DNA from: Streptomyces sp. NBC_01431
GTDB taxonomy: Bacteria; Actinomycetota; Actinomycetes; Streptomycetales; Streptomycetaceae
NCBI RefSeq assembly: GCF_036231355.1
Contig: NZ_CP109496.1
Span: 5,642,001 to 5,706,000, forward strand
Direction of reading: 5' to 3'
DNA length: 64,000 nucleotides
The notes under the pieces were generated by a model that saw nothing but the letters and a program-made list of their open reading frames with translations, was not told the origin of the DNA and did no database searches. Positions 44,766-53,175 of the stretch are shown here, one piece after another (position 1 is the stretch's first letter; every line of letters starts with the position of its first letter). The position numbers and the translations under genes are program-made.

Positions 44766-44828
44766 CTACGATACAAAACGCGGGGCGGGTCGCGCCACCC
44801 GCCCCCCTGTTAGCTCGGTTACTCCGCC

Positions 44829-45839
44829 CTACGGCTGGTCCGTCATCGACTCCAGGGCGCGCCGGGTCTGCGGCCCGTACACCCCGGCCGGGTCGCCTTC
44901 GACGCCCGCGTCCGACTGGAAGGCGCTGACCGCGCGCTCCGTCCTGGACCCGTAGGTGCCGTCGGGGTTGCCGCTGTACAGCCCCAACTGGCTCAGCCGC
45001 TCCTGGAGTTCGAGCACCTGGGGCCCGCTGTCGCCGCGCCTGAGGGTGCCACCCGCCGGAGCGAGCGGCTGCCTGCGGGGGCCGTCGGAGGGCTGGGGCG
45101 ACGCGGACGGGGTGGGCGCCGCTTTCGACGGCCTGGGCGAGGTCGGCCCGGAGGCGGGCGGGGAGGGCGGGGCCGACGGCTTCGGGGCCGCGGAGTGGTG
45201 CGCAACCGCCTTCTTCGTACGGGAGGCGACGGCCGAAGGCGTCTGGGCGGGGCCCGTCTCGGCGGCGCTGTACGGAACGGCCGGGTCCGCGGCACCGGGC
45301 AGGGCCCGCTTCGGCGCGGCATCCCCGGCGAACAGGTCGCCGGTGAAGGCGGCGGTCGCGATGGCGACGGCGGCGGCAGCACCGACGGCCAGCGCGGCCA
45401 GGCGACGGCGGGGTGCGGACCCCCTCTTCGCGGACGGCGAAAGCCCGCCCCGCACGGGCGGCGAGGGATCAGCCTCTTCGGCGTTCGAGTAACGCAGCTC
45501 CGTGGCTGTGAACGCGGCGCTGGGGGCGTCTTTCGCGCCCCGGTCGGAGACGGCGTGACGTGGCGCCGGCTGCTGGGCCGGCAGCGCCCTCAGCGGCAGG
45601 GTCTCGTCCGTGCCCGGCGGCAGGGGCGGGGTCACGCCGCCCCCGGCCACCGGCGCCGCCTCGGCGTTCGGCAGGGTCACATACGGCCGGATCCGCAGCG
45701 GGTCGAAGTCCTCCGTGGCGGCGGCCTGGGCCGAGCGTTCGGCGTGCAGGGTCTCGGCGGCGCGCTCGGCGCAGGAGCAGCCGGATCTGCCGTCCACCCC
45801 GCGTTCCGTACCGCATTCAGGACAGCCGTGTCCGGTCAT
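44829..45839 (-). CDS. membrane protein with zinc-ribbon-like start and peptidoglycan-binding C-terminus
   Basis: About 336 residues. The N-terminus GHGCPECGTERG then GCSCAE offers a Cys-rich zinc-ribbon-like patch; a single membrane segment follows near 155 (LAALAVGAAAAVAIATAAFT); then a Pro/Ser/Ala-rich spacer of about 90 residues and a PG_binding_1 domain (LRRGDSGPQVLELQERLSQL, GTYGSRTERAVSAFQ, YGPQTRRALES). So the cytosolic end may sense or bind while the outer domain binds peptidoglycan. ATG 45837-45839 has GGGGAGGGG upstream. Divergent from the MFS gene. Confidence 0.83.
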   Translation of the reverse strand: MTGHGCPECGTERGVDGRSGCSCAERAAETLHAERSAQAAATEDFDPLRIRPYVTLPNAEAAPVAGGGVTPPLPPGTDETLPLRALPAQQPAPRHAVSDRGAKDAPSAAFTATELRYSNAEEADPSPPVRGGLSPSAKRGSAPRRRLAALAVGAAAAVAIATAAFTGDLFAGDAAPKRALPGAADPAVPYSAAETGPAQTPSAVASRTKKAVAHHSAAPKPSAPPSPPASGPTSPRPSKAAPTPSASPQPSDGPRRQPLAPAGGTLRRGDSGPQVLELQERLSQLGLYSGNPDGTYGSRTERAVSAFQSDAGVEGDPAGVYGPQTRRALESMTDQP

Positions 45840-45989
45840 CGTCGGGTCCCCTCCCCTTGGGCTGGCTGCGATTATGCCGGGCGGCCGGCGGGCACCCGGG
45901 GTGCGTGGCCAATCCCGGCAGGCCATTTCCGTACATTCCGATCAAGATGGTGAGAGCGAACCGGAGCACACAACGGATGGGACGTGGCC

Positions 45990-48032
45990 ATGGCGCAGGA
46001 AACCGCTCCCGCCACCGTCGCCCCCGGTGAGGGGCAGGAACGGCGGACCGTACTGGTCGCCATCGGCGCGCTGCTGCTCGGCATGCTGCTCGCCGCGCTC
46101 GACCAGACCATCGTCTCGACCGCGCTGCCGACCATCGTCAGCGAGCTGGGCGGGATGGAGCACCTGTCGTGGGTCGTCACGGCGTACATGCTGGCCTCCA
46201 CCGCCGCCACCCCGCTCTGGGGCAAGCTCGGCGACCAGTACGGCCGCAAGAAGCTGTTCCAGGCCGCGATCGTCATCTTCCTGATCGGCTCCGCGCTGTG
46301 CGGAGTGGCACAGAACATGGGCCAGCTGATCGGCTTCCGTGCCATCCAGGGCCTCGGCGGCGGCGGTCTGATGGTCCTGTCCATGGCGATCGTCGGCGAC
46401 CTCGTCTCGCCGCGCGAACGCGGGAAGTACCAGGGCCTGTTCGGCGCGGTCTTCGGCGCGACCAGCGTGCTCGGCCCGCTGCTCGGCGGCTTCTTCACCG
46501 AACAGCTCAGCTGGCGCTGGGTGTTCTACATCAACCTGCCCATCGGCGTGGTCGCGCTCCTGGTCATCGCCGCCGTGCTGCACATCCCGGTGCGCGGGAC
46601 GCGGCACACCATCGACTATCTCGGCACCTTCCTGATCGCGTCGGTCGCCACCTGCCTGGTCCTGGTCGCCTCGCTCGGCGGCACGACCTGGCCCTGGGGC
46701 TCGGCGCAGATCATCGGGCTCGCGGTGCTCGGCGCGGTGCTGCTCGTGGCCTTCATCGCCGTCGAACGCACGGCGGTCGAACCGGTCCTGCCGCTGCGGC
46801 TGTTCCGCATCCGCACCTTCTCCCTCGTCGCGGTCATCAGCTTCATCGTGGGCTTCGCGATGTTCGGCGCGATGACCTACCTGCCGACGTTCCTCCAGGT
46901 CGTGCAGGGCGTCTCACCCACCATGTCCGGCGTGCACATGCTGCCGATGGTCCTCGGCATGCTCATCACCTCCACGGCGTCCGGCCAGATCGTCTCGCGC
47001 ACGGGGCGCTGGAAGGTCTTCCCGATCGCGGGCACGGCGGTCACCACCCTGGGCCTGCTGCTCCTGCACCGGCTCACCGAGACGAGCCCCACGTGGGAGA
47101 TGAGCGTCTACTTCTTCGTCTTCGGCGCGGGCCTCGGCCTGGTGATGCAGGTCCTGGTCCTGGTCGTCCAGAACGCGGTCGGCTACGCGGACCTGGGCGT
47201 GGCGACCTCCGGCGCGACCTTCTTCCGCTCCATCGGCGCCTCGTTCGGCGTCGCCATCTTCGGCACCATCTTCACCAACCGCCTCACCGGCAAACTGTCC
47301 GCCGCCCTCGCCGGACAGCCGCTCCCGCCCGGCGTCGGCCCCGGCACCATCGCCGCCGACCCGCGCGCGATCGGCCAACTCCCGCCCGCGGCACGCCAAC
47401 CCGTGCTGCACGCGTACGCCTCGTCCATCACCGACGTCTTCCTGTACGCGGCCCCGGTCGTGTTCGTCGCCTTCGTGGTCGCGTGGCTGCTGAAGGAGGA
47501 CCGACTGCGGGGCGCGGTCACCGCGCCCGACGTCAGCGAGACCGTGGCCTCGAACCCCGTCCAGCGGTCCTCGTACGACGAGTGCGCGCGGGCACTCTCC
47601 GTCCTCGGAACCCGCGAGGGGCGCCGCGAGATCTACCGGACGATCACGGCGAAGGCGGACCTGGACCTGCTCCCGGCGGCGAGCTGGCTGCTGTTGCGCA
47701 TCCACAAGTACGGATCCGCCGACCCCGGGATGCTCGCGGAGCGCAGCCCCGTGCCGTTGCACGTCATCACCGAGGCGGCGCGCCAGGTCGAGTCACGGGG
47801 CCTGGCCCAGCGCGAGGGCATGCCGATGGTGCTGACGCCGCAGGGCCGCGAGGTGGCGGTCCGTCTGGCGACGGCGCGGGAGGAGTCCCTGGCGGAGCTG
47901 CTCGGCGACTGGTGGGGCCCGGACCGTCCCACGGACCTGGTGAAACTGGTGACCGAGCTGACCGAGGAACTCTCGGGCTCGGACGCGGAGCAGCCCAGCG
48001 GGCCGCCGGTGCCCCGTGACCATGCGGCGTGA
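45990..48032 (+). CDS. DHA2-family MFS exporter with C-terminal MarR-like winged helix
   Basis: About 680 residues. Residues 1-525: 14-helix DHA2 exporter with LWGKLGDQYGRKKLFQAAIV (motif A) and LGPLLGGFFTEQLSWRWVFY (motif C). Residues about 540-665 are soluble and resemble a MarR-type winged helix: LLPAASWLLLRIHKYGSADP, MLAERSPVPLHVITEAARQV, ESRGLAQREGMPMVLTPQGR, then a helical EESLAELLGDWW. Such a domain could couple substrate load to regulation or be a dimerisation module. ATG 45990 has GGGA eight bases upstream; GTG 45984 is an alternative. A direct repeat spans the 3' end. Confidence 0.88.
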   Translation: MAQETAPATVAPGEGQERRTVLVAIGALLLGMLLAALDQTIVSTALPTIVSELGGMEHLSWVVTAYMLASTAATPLWGKLGDQYGRKKLFQAAIVIFLIGSALCGVAQNMGQLIGFRAIQGLGGGGLMVLSMAIVGDLVSPRERGKYQGLFGAVFGATSVLGPLLGGFFTEQLSWRWVFYINLPIGVVALLVIAAVLHIPVRGTRHTIDYLGTFLIASVATCLVLVASLGGTTWPWGSAQIIGLAVLGAVLLVAFIAVERTAVEPVLPLRLFRIRTFSLVAVISFIVGFAMFGAMTYLPTFLQVVQGVSPTMSGVHMLPMVLGMLITSTASGQIVSRTGRWKVFPIAGTAVTTLGLLLLHRLTETSPTWEMSVYFFVFGAGLGLVMQVLVLVVQNAVGYADLGVATSGATFFRSIGASFGVAIFGTIFTNRLTGKLSAALAGQPLPPGVGPGTIAADPRAIGQLPPAARQPVLHAYASSITDVFLYAAPVVFVAFVVAWLLKEDRLRGAVTAPDVSETVASNPVQRSSYDECARALSVLGTREGRREIYRTITAKADLDLLPAASWLLLRIHKYGSADPGMLAERSPVPLHVITEAARQVESRGLAQREGMPMVLTPQGREVAVRLATAREESLAELLGDWWGPDRPTDLVKLVTELTEELSGSDAEQPSGPPVPRDHAA

Positions 48033-48094
48033 GCGGGTTTTTCACGGGGACGTTCCGCACCATGCGGCGTGAGCGGGCTCTTCACGGGACGTTC
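48019..48094 (+). repeat. tandem duplication across the stop codon of the MFS gene
   Basis: ACCATGCGGCGTGAGCGGGT and following bases to ACGTTC (48019-48055) are repeated at 48059-48094 with two substitutions and a one-base deletion; the period is 40 bases. The first copy contains the gene's last codons and TGA. Confidence 0.93.
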
Positions 48095-48106
48095 GGCCGC
48101 GCGGTC

Positions 48107-48598
48107 TCACAGCTCCTTCGCGAACCAGCGCTCGCTGTAGGGGCCCTGGCTGTACGGGGCCACCTCGCGGTAGCCGTGCTTGGCGTACAGGCCCCGTGCC
48201 TCGACCAGATCGTGCCGGGTGTCCAGGGCGAGCCGCCGCGCCCCGAGGCGGCGGGCCGCGTCCTCCAGAGCGGACAGCAGGGCCCCGCCGCCCCCGGTCC
48301 CGCGGGCGAAGGGACGCACGAACACCCGGGTGAGTATCGCCGTCGCGGGAGACGTGCCCTCGATCACGGGGGCCTCGGCACACAGCAGGACACCACCGCA
48401 GGCAGCGGCCCGGCCCTCGTGGCGGCCGACCACGAAGTCCCCGGTGGGCGGCCGCAGTTGATCGGCGCCGTCATCGGTGAGCCCCGACTCGATCTCCTCG
48501 GCGGTGGCGGGCCGGCCGTACCAGCGGCTCGCCACCTCGTCGTAGTAGTCGCGCCGCAGCAGGCTCGCGTCGGGGGTGTCGTACCGCTCGGTGGCCAT
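48107..48598 (-). CDS. GNAT family N-acetyltransferase
   Basis: About 163 residues. The acetyl-CoA-binding core is ILTRVFVRPFARGTGGGGAL with ALEDAARRLGARRLALDT and the late YAKHGYREVAPY motif, typical of GNAT enzymes. Substrate unknown. The start is uncertain: ATG 48596-48598 (MATERYDTPDAS) looks best by homology, with in-frame ATGs at 48608-48610 and 48614-48616. Confidence 0.88.
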   Translation of the reverse strand: MATERYDTPDASLLRRDYYDEVASRWYGRPATAEEIESGLTDDGADQLRPPTGDFVVGRHEGRAAACGGVLLCAEAPVIEGTSPATAILTRVFVRPFARGTGGGGALLSALEDAARRLGARRLALDTRHDLVEARGLYAKHGYREVAPYSQGPYSERWFAKEL

Positions 48599-48657
48599 GA
48601 TCCAACTCATGGGCACTGCTTATCCCAGCCCCCCTCGCCACGGCCACCGAATTACGC

Positions 48658-48990
48658 TCACGCCTTGGGCGCCGCCTGCTGCACGACCTCGAAGGACCAC
48701 AGCTCGGACCCGGAGGCGGCGGGCTTGGGCCGCTCGCCGCCCTCGGCGGAAGCCCCGCCGCCGTGCGCACCCCGCATCGAGGTGGCCATCCAGTTCTGGA
48801 AGTCCTCCTCGCTGCGCCAGCGGGTGTAGACGAGGTACTGGTCCGTGCCCTCCGCGGGCCGCAGCAGCTCGAACCACTCGAACCCGTCGGAGTTCTCCAC
48901 CGAGCCCGCCCGCGAGGCGAAGCGCTTCTCCAGCACCTCGCGCTGGTCGTCCGGCACGGTCAGTACGTTGATCTTTACGACGCTGGGCAC
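48658..48990 (-). CDS. antibiotic biosynthesis monooxygenase (ABM) domain protein
   Basis: 110 residues of ferredoxin-like ABM fold: VVKINVLTVPDDQREVLEKR, VENSDGFEWFELLRPAEGTD, QYLVYTRWRSEEDFQNWM. The family includes quinone-forming monooxygenases and haem-degrading IsdG/MhuD enzymes. A Gly/Ala-rich insert (HGGGASAEGGERPKP) precedes the last strand. A haem-degrading role is possible but not shown. ATG 48988-48990 with GAGAGG upstream. Confidence 0.85.
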   Translation of the reverse strand: MPSVVKINVLTVPDDQREVLEKRFASRAGSVENSDGFEWFELLRPAEGTDQYLVYTRWRSEEDFQNWMATSMRGAHGGGASAEGGERPKPAASGSELWSFEVVQQAAPKA

Positions 48991-49092
48991 GCGACACCTC
49001 TCGTCAGAAGGCCCCGGGGGCGGCGCCTTCGCCTCGTTCCTGTACGAGCAGCAGTCTGCTACACGGCCAGGTCAAAGCGGTGTGAGGGCGGA

Positions 49093-50211
49093 TCAGGAGG
49101 GCGCGCCCCATCCCGACCGGGCGACCGGCCGTCGACGGAGCCGCGTCCGGATGGTCACCGCGACCGCGACCGCGAGCACCAGCAGTACGCCGCCCACCGT
49201 CAACAGCCAGGCAGGCACACCACCCACCGTGAGCAACTCGTTCGTGTACCAAGCGCGTTGGAAGGGAGTGTCGTCGCCGGACCGGTCGAGTTCGTGGTCG
49301 CCGGTGATCTGGGACGGTGTGCCGAAGAACTGGGTCAGGGCGGTCAGGTAGACCGGCTTGTCGCGGCCGGTCAGCTCGCCCAGGGCGCCGGAGGGGTGCG
49401 CGATCGTGCCCGCGAACAGGGTGTCCGGCGGCGCGCCGCCGATCGTGGAGGCCGTTCGCATCCGGTGGTCGGCCAGTACGTACAGGTTCAGCGTCTGCGG
49501 GGTCTTCGCGAGGCGGGAGAGCCGCATCGGGTAGACGACGCGGTCGCTCGCGAAGGTCAGGCTCAGCGGGTCGAGCGGTCCGCCAAGGGTCTGACCCGGC
49601 TGCTCGGGGGCGAGCCGGATCGCGACGTACTCCCACTTCTGCTCGACGTACGGCCGCAGTTCGGTGGCGAGGGCCGGCGGCAGCTGGAAGCCGTTGTGCG
49701 CGAGCCAGTCCCGCAGCGCCGTCGGGTCGGTCGCGGTGAGGCGAGCCACGTCGAACGGGCCGAGCCGCTCCCTGCCGACCACCTCGACGGGCGGTGTGGC
49801 GCCCGCCCTCGGCGCGCCGTCGCCGACACTCCGGTCGTTCGTGAACGGCCAGTCGCCGTCCTGGGGCCAGAAGTACGAGCGGGTGCGGTGCACCGGCGCC
49901 GAGAGCGACTCCAGCTCGTCGAAGAGCCGCCGGTCGCCGAGCTTCACCGTCGCCCGGCTCGGCACCGGCATGATCCACGCGGCCCGCGGCGCGTTCCCGT
50001 CGACCGTCAGCCTCATGACGATCTGCTCGCTGCGGCCGTCCCAGCGCACCGCCGACGTCTCCTGCTTCACGCTCAACTGCCGCCCGCTCTGCGGCACCAT
50101 CGCCCCGCAGCCGCACGCGTACGCGGGGGCCACCAGCGAACCCAGTTGCAGCGCCACCAGCGCCAGCACCACCATCAGCGCCCGCCGCCACAGCCTCCGC
50201 GTATTCGGCAT
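49093..50211 (-). CDS. DUF2330 secreted, membrane-anchored protein
   Basis: 372 residues: signal peptide (RALMVVLALVALQLGSLVAP) cleaved near APAYACGCGAMVP, a DUF2330 domain (QIVMRLTVDGNAPRAAWIMP, LPPALATELRPYVEQKWEYV, VYPMRLSRLAKTPQTLNLYV) and a C-terminal membrane helix with a basic tail (VLLVLAVAVAVTIRTRLRRR). Outward-facing with unknown function. The invariant CGC near the N-terminus of the mature chain is typical of the family. Confidence 0.88.
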   Translation of the reverse strand: MPNTRRLWRRALMVVLALVALQLGSLVAPAYACGCGAMVPQSGRQLSVKQETSAVRWDGRSEQIVMRLTVDGNAPRAAWIMPVPSRATVKLGDRRLFDELESLSAPVHRTRSYFWPQDGDWPFTNDRSVGDGAPRAGATPPVEVVGRERLGPFDVARLTATDPTALRDWLAHNGFQLPPALATELRPYVEQKWEYVAIRLAPEQPGQTLGGPLDPLSLTFASDRVVYPMRLSRLAKTPQTLNLYVLADHRMRTASTIGGAPPDTLFAGTIAHPSGALGELTGRDKPVYLTALTQFFGTPSQITGDHELDRSGDDTPFQRAWYTNELLTVGGVPAWLLTVGGVLLVLAVAVAVTIRTRLRRRPVARSGWGAPS

Positions 50212-50382
50212 GTCCGCGTATCCCCCCTCATGTGTTCGACCCGGGTGATCGACGGGAAGTACGACGGCGATACGGGGCTTGTGGTTCCGCTACGTTTCCC
50301 GTTTCGGGCGAATCCGGATGACCGTCGGACGAAGTGGCGGTTGCGGTGCCGCGGGCGAAGCCGAGGCCCGGCATCAGGCGCG

Positions 50383-50658
50383 ATGACCGAGGTCACCGAC
50401 CAGTACGCGGCGATGCCCTCGCTGCCCTTGGCCTGCCGCACCCGCTGTCCACCCTCTGCGCGATCACCGCCACCGCCAACCACTGGGTGCTCGACGCGAT
50501 CGGCGGCGCCACGGTCGGCGCGGCGGGCTTCGCGCTCGTGCACGTCCTGGCCGGCCCGTGCCGCGTTCGCCTCCCCGGGCCGCCGCCGCCCAGAGCCGCG
50601 CCACGGCCGGGCACGGCGCTGCCCGCGGGCCGCGCGGGGAAGGTCACCCCGGGGTGAT
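50383..50658 (+). pseudogene. remnant of a PAP2-family phosphatase / IPC synthase-like gene
   Basis: Two family segments are visible in different frames. One (from ATG 50383) reads TEVTDQYAAMPSLP, the start of the PAP2 motif normally continuing H-V. About 20 bases on, another frame reads HPLSTLCAITATANHWVLDA then IGGATVGAAGFALVHVL, the last PAP2 motif and final membrane helix. The intervening helix and one or more bases are missing, and the 5' part of the gene is absent. The remnant ends at a TGA overlapping the convergent phosphotransferase gene by 15 bases. Not expected to be functional. Confidence 0.82.
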
Positions 50659-51606
50659 CTCGAACAGGGCCTGGAGGTAGTCCTCCAAGCGGTCCCTGAC
50701 GAGCTCCTCGGTGAGGTCGGTGCGGCCGAGTTCGCGCCAGGGGACGGCGACCTTCTCGGCGTCCGGGGCGAAGGCGAGGGCGTCGAGGAGGCGCCAGTAC
50801 AGGCGGTCGAGCGGGTCGGGCGAGAGCTGTCCGCCCGCCGCGACGTACTCATCGGCGAAGGCGAGGCCGGCCGGGGTGCCGTACAGGAGGGCGAGGTTGG
50901 TCGAGCAGTGGGCCACGTCCAGGTCGGCCGGTCCCCAGGAGGTCTCCACCCAGTCGACCACGCCGCTGATCCGCAGCTCGGTGCCGGGCGTCCCGGTGAA
51001 GAGGACGTTGCCGGGGTGGAAGTCGCGGTGCAGGAACACCGGCCGGTGGGCGGGCGGTTGGCGTCGGATGACGTCGATGGCGCGCTGCCAGAGTCCGGGA
51101 CGCCGGGTGGATTCGGGCACCCGGACGCGGTCGGGGGAGGTCCAGGCCTCGTAGCCGCGGGGACGGTCGTGCTCGTCGACCTCCACCCGGTGGATGTCGA
51201 GGAGCTGGCGCGCGAGCAGCGGGGCGCGCTGGGCGGAGCCGGCTGCGTCGATGCGCACCTGGCCCGGGAGCAGCGACATGAGCAGCGAGGGATGTGCGCA
51301 GTGCTCGGCGCCCGGGTCGACGGCGATGAGGCCGGCGGCGGGTACACCGGTGCGGGCCAGCAGCGTCAGGACGTCGGCCTCGCGCATGAGCAGCCCGGCG
51401 GCGTGCCGTACGTAGAACTCCTTGACGAAGGAGCGCAGGACCACGGAACGCGGCCGCTCGCCGCCGACGTCCAGCCGCCGCATCCGTGAGGTCCAGCCGC
51501 CGCGCAGCGGGACGGCGCGCTCGACCGGCGCGTCCCGGCCGACGCTCTTCTCCACCCACAGCCGGGTCGCGGCCCAGCCCTCGTCCGTCCCCGCCTCATC
51601 GATCAC
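50644..51606 (-). CDS. aminoglycoside phosphotransferase-like kinase (APH family)
   Basis: 320 residues with the kinase core of the APH/choline-kinase group: catalytic loop VFLHRDFHPGNVLF and metal motif GVVDWVETSWGPADLDVAHC; the N-lobe has PLRGGWTSRMRRLDV and SVVLRSFVKEFY. Substrate unknown: could be a drug, a sugar or a small alcohol. It runs 15 bases into the PAP2 remnant. ATG 51604-51606. Confidence 0.88.
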   Translation of the reverse strand: MIDEAGTDEGWAATRLWVEKSVGRDAPVERAVPLRGGWTSRMRRLDVGGERPRSVVLRSFVKEFYVRHAAGLLMREADVLTLLARTGVPAAGLIAVDPGAEHCAHPSLLMSLLPGQVRIDAAGSAQRAPLLARQLLDIHRVEVDEHDRPRGYEAWTSPDRVRVPESTRRPGLWQRAIDVIRRQPPAHRPVFLHRDFHPGNVLFTGTPGTELRISGVVDWVETSWGPADLDVAHCSTNLALLYGTPAGLAFADEYVAAGGQLSPDPLDRLYWRLLDALAFAPDAEKVAVPWRELGRTDLTEELVRDRLEDYLQALFEITPG

Positions 51607-51690
51607 GGGGCGAGCGTAGCGAGGGCGCCGGGAGGAGACAGGGGCGGGGCGTAGGAGGATGGCCCCTGCCTCCCGGCTGAGGGGGATGGG

Positions 51691-52938
51691 TCAACTGCGC
51701 TTCACCTGGAGTTCCTTGATGCCGTTCAGCCACGCCGAGCGCAGCCGGCGCGGGTCGCCCGCGAGGTGGAGGCCGGGCAGTACGTCGGCTATGGCGTTGA
51801 AGATCAGGTTGATTTCGAGCACCGCCAGGGACTTGCCGAGGCAGAAGTGCGGGCCCCCGCCGCCGAAGCCGAGGTGCGGGTTGGGGTCCCGGGTGATGTC
51901 GAAGCGCTCGGGGTCCTCGAAGACGTCGGGGTCGTTGTTCGCGGACGAGTAGAAGATGCCCACCCGGTCGCCCGCCTTGATCTTCTGGCCGCCCAGTTCG
52001 GTGTCCTGGGTCGCGGTGCGCTGGAAGGAGACGACCGGGGTCGCCCAGCGCACGATCTCCTCGGCCGTGGTGTCGGGACGCTCGCGTTTGTAGAGTTCCC
52101 ACTGGTCGGGGTGGGTCAGGAACGCGTGCATGCCGTGGCTGATCGCGTTCCGGGTCGTCTCGTTGCCCGCCACCGACAGCAGGATGACGAAGAAGCCGAA
52201 CTCGTCCGAGAGCAGATTGCCCTCGCCCTCGGCCGCGACCAGCTGCGAGACGATGTCCTTGGCCGGACACTCCTTGCGCGCCGCCGCGAGGTTCATCGCG
52301 TACGACACCAGCTCCATCGCCGCCTCGGCGCCGATCTCCTCGGTGATCGCGTACTCGGGATCGTCGTACGCCGCCATCTTGTTGGACCAGTCGAAGATCT
52401 TGGTCCGGTCCTCCTGAGGGACGCCGATCAGTTCGGCGATGGCCTGGAGGGGGAGTTCGACGGCGATGTTGGTGACGAAGTCGAAGGTGCCGTCGTTCTT
52501 GTTGGCTTCGGACAGCGCCGCGTCCACGATGCCGCGGGCCCGGGTGCGCAGGGCGCCCTCCAGGGAGCGGATCGCGCGCGGGGTGAAGCCGCGCTGGACG
52601 ATCTGGCGGACCCGGGTGTGCTCGGGCGGGTCCATGTTCAGCATGATCAGCTTCTGGACCTCGATCTGCTCGCGGCTGATCGATTCGTTGAAGCGGATCA
52701 CCGCGGTGTTGGTGTTGGAGGAGAACAACTCCGGGTGGGTGGAGACGTACTTGACGTCGGCGTGCCGCGTCACCGCCCAGTAGCCCTCGTCCTGGAAGCC
52801 GGAGATTCCGGCCGGCTGGGCGCACCACCACACCGGCGCGGTCTGCCGCATCTGGGCGAACTCCGGGTGAGGTACGCGGGATTGGAGCAGATCGGGGTCG
52901 GTGAAGTCGAACCCGTCGGGCAGGTGGGGGCAACGCAT
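51691..52938 (-). CDS. cyp125: cytochrome P450, CYP125-like steroid hydroxylase
   Basis: About 415 residues. P450 motifs: I-helix SVAGNETTRNAISHGM, ExxR in EEIVRWATPV, and haem loop LGFGGGGPHFCLGKSLA with Cys thiolate. The start PHLPDGFDFTDPDLLQSRVP and the run SNTNTAVIRFNES resemble CYP125, which hydroxylates the cholesterol side chain at C26/C27. The divergent partner is a steroid-type thiolase, as with cyp125 and fadA5 in Mycobacterium. I chose ATG 52936-52938, which has GGAG six bases upstream; ATG 52948-52950 is the alternative. Confidence 0.87.
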   Translation of the reverse strand: MRCPHLPDGFDFTDPDLLQSRVPHPEFAQMRQTAPVWWCAQPAGISGFQDEGYWAVTRHADVKYVSTHPELFSSNTNTAVIRFNESISREQIEVQKLIMLNMDPPEHTRVRQIVQRGFTPRAIRSLEGALRTRARGIVDAALSEANKNDGTFDFVTNIAVELPLQAIAELIGVPQEDRTKIFDWSNKMAAYDDPEYAITEEIGAEAAMELVSYAMNLAAARKECPAKDIVSQLVAAEGEGNLLSDEFGFFVILLSVAGNETTRNAISHGMHAFLTHPDQWELYKRERPDTTAEEIVRWATPVVSFQRTATQDTELGGQKIKAGDRVGIFYSSANNDPDVFEDPERFDITRDPNPHLGFGGGGPHFCLGKSLAVLEINLIFNAIADVLPGLHLAGDPRRLRSAWLNGIKELQVKRS

Positions 52939-52983
52939 TGGCCACTCCATGTCTGACGGCCCATCAGATGTGTCCCGAAAGGT

Positions 52984-52997
52984 AGTAACGGGTTCTA
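52984..52997 (-). promoter_or_regulatory. KstR-like operator upstream of cyp125
   Basis: AGTAACGGGTTCTA matches TnnAACnnGTTnnA except for the first base. It is the core of a larger palindrome, GTAGTAACGGGTTCTAC (52982-52998), and lies 45 bases upstream of the P450 start. Confidence 0.6.
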
Positions 52998-53104
52998 CAA
53001 CTGGCAAGGCTTGCGGCAGCATCTGTTGCCGTTCGAACTCCCCATGCGGGGCGTGCACAACCCTTGCGTACCCGGGGTAGCTCTCATAAGACTGCACTCA
53101 GAAC

Positions 53105-53122
53105 TAGAACGCGTATCAGTTC
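53105..53122 (+). promoter_or_regulatory. KstR-like operator upstream of the thiolase gene
   Basis: TAGAACGCGTATCAGTTC. The first 14 bases match TnnAACnnGTTnnA with one change (GTA). The same 18-base pattern, differing in two bases, stands in front of the aldehyde dehydrogenase gene at 62947-62964. Confidence 0.6.
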
Positions 53123-53175
53123 GTGGCCGTGCGGTGCCGGGACACCCAGCGGCTGTGTCAGGAGAGGACGAGCTC

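Noticed and set aside
48107..48616. A second start-site set for the GNAT gene as evidence of a leader peptide
   Set aside because: Three in-frame ATGs simply leave the start ambiguous; no independent support for a leader.
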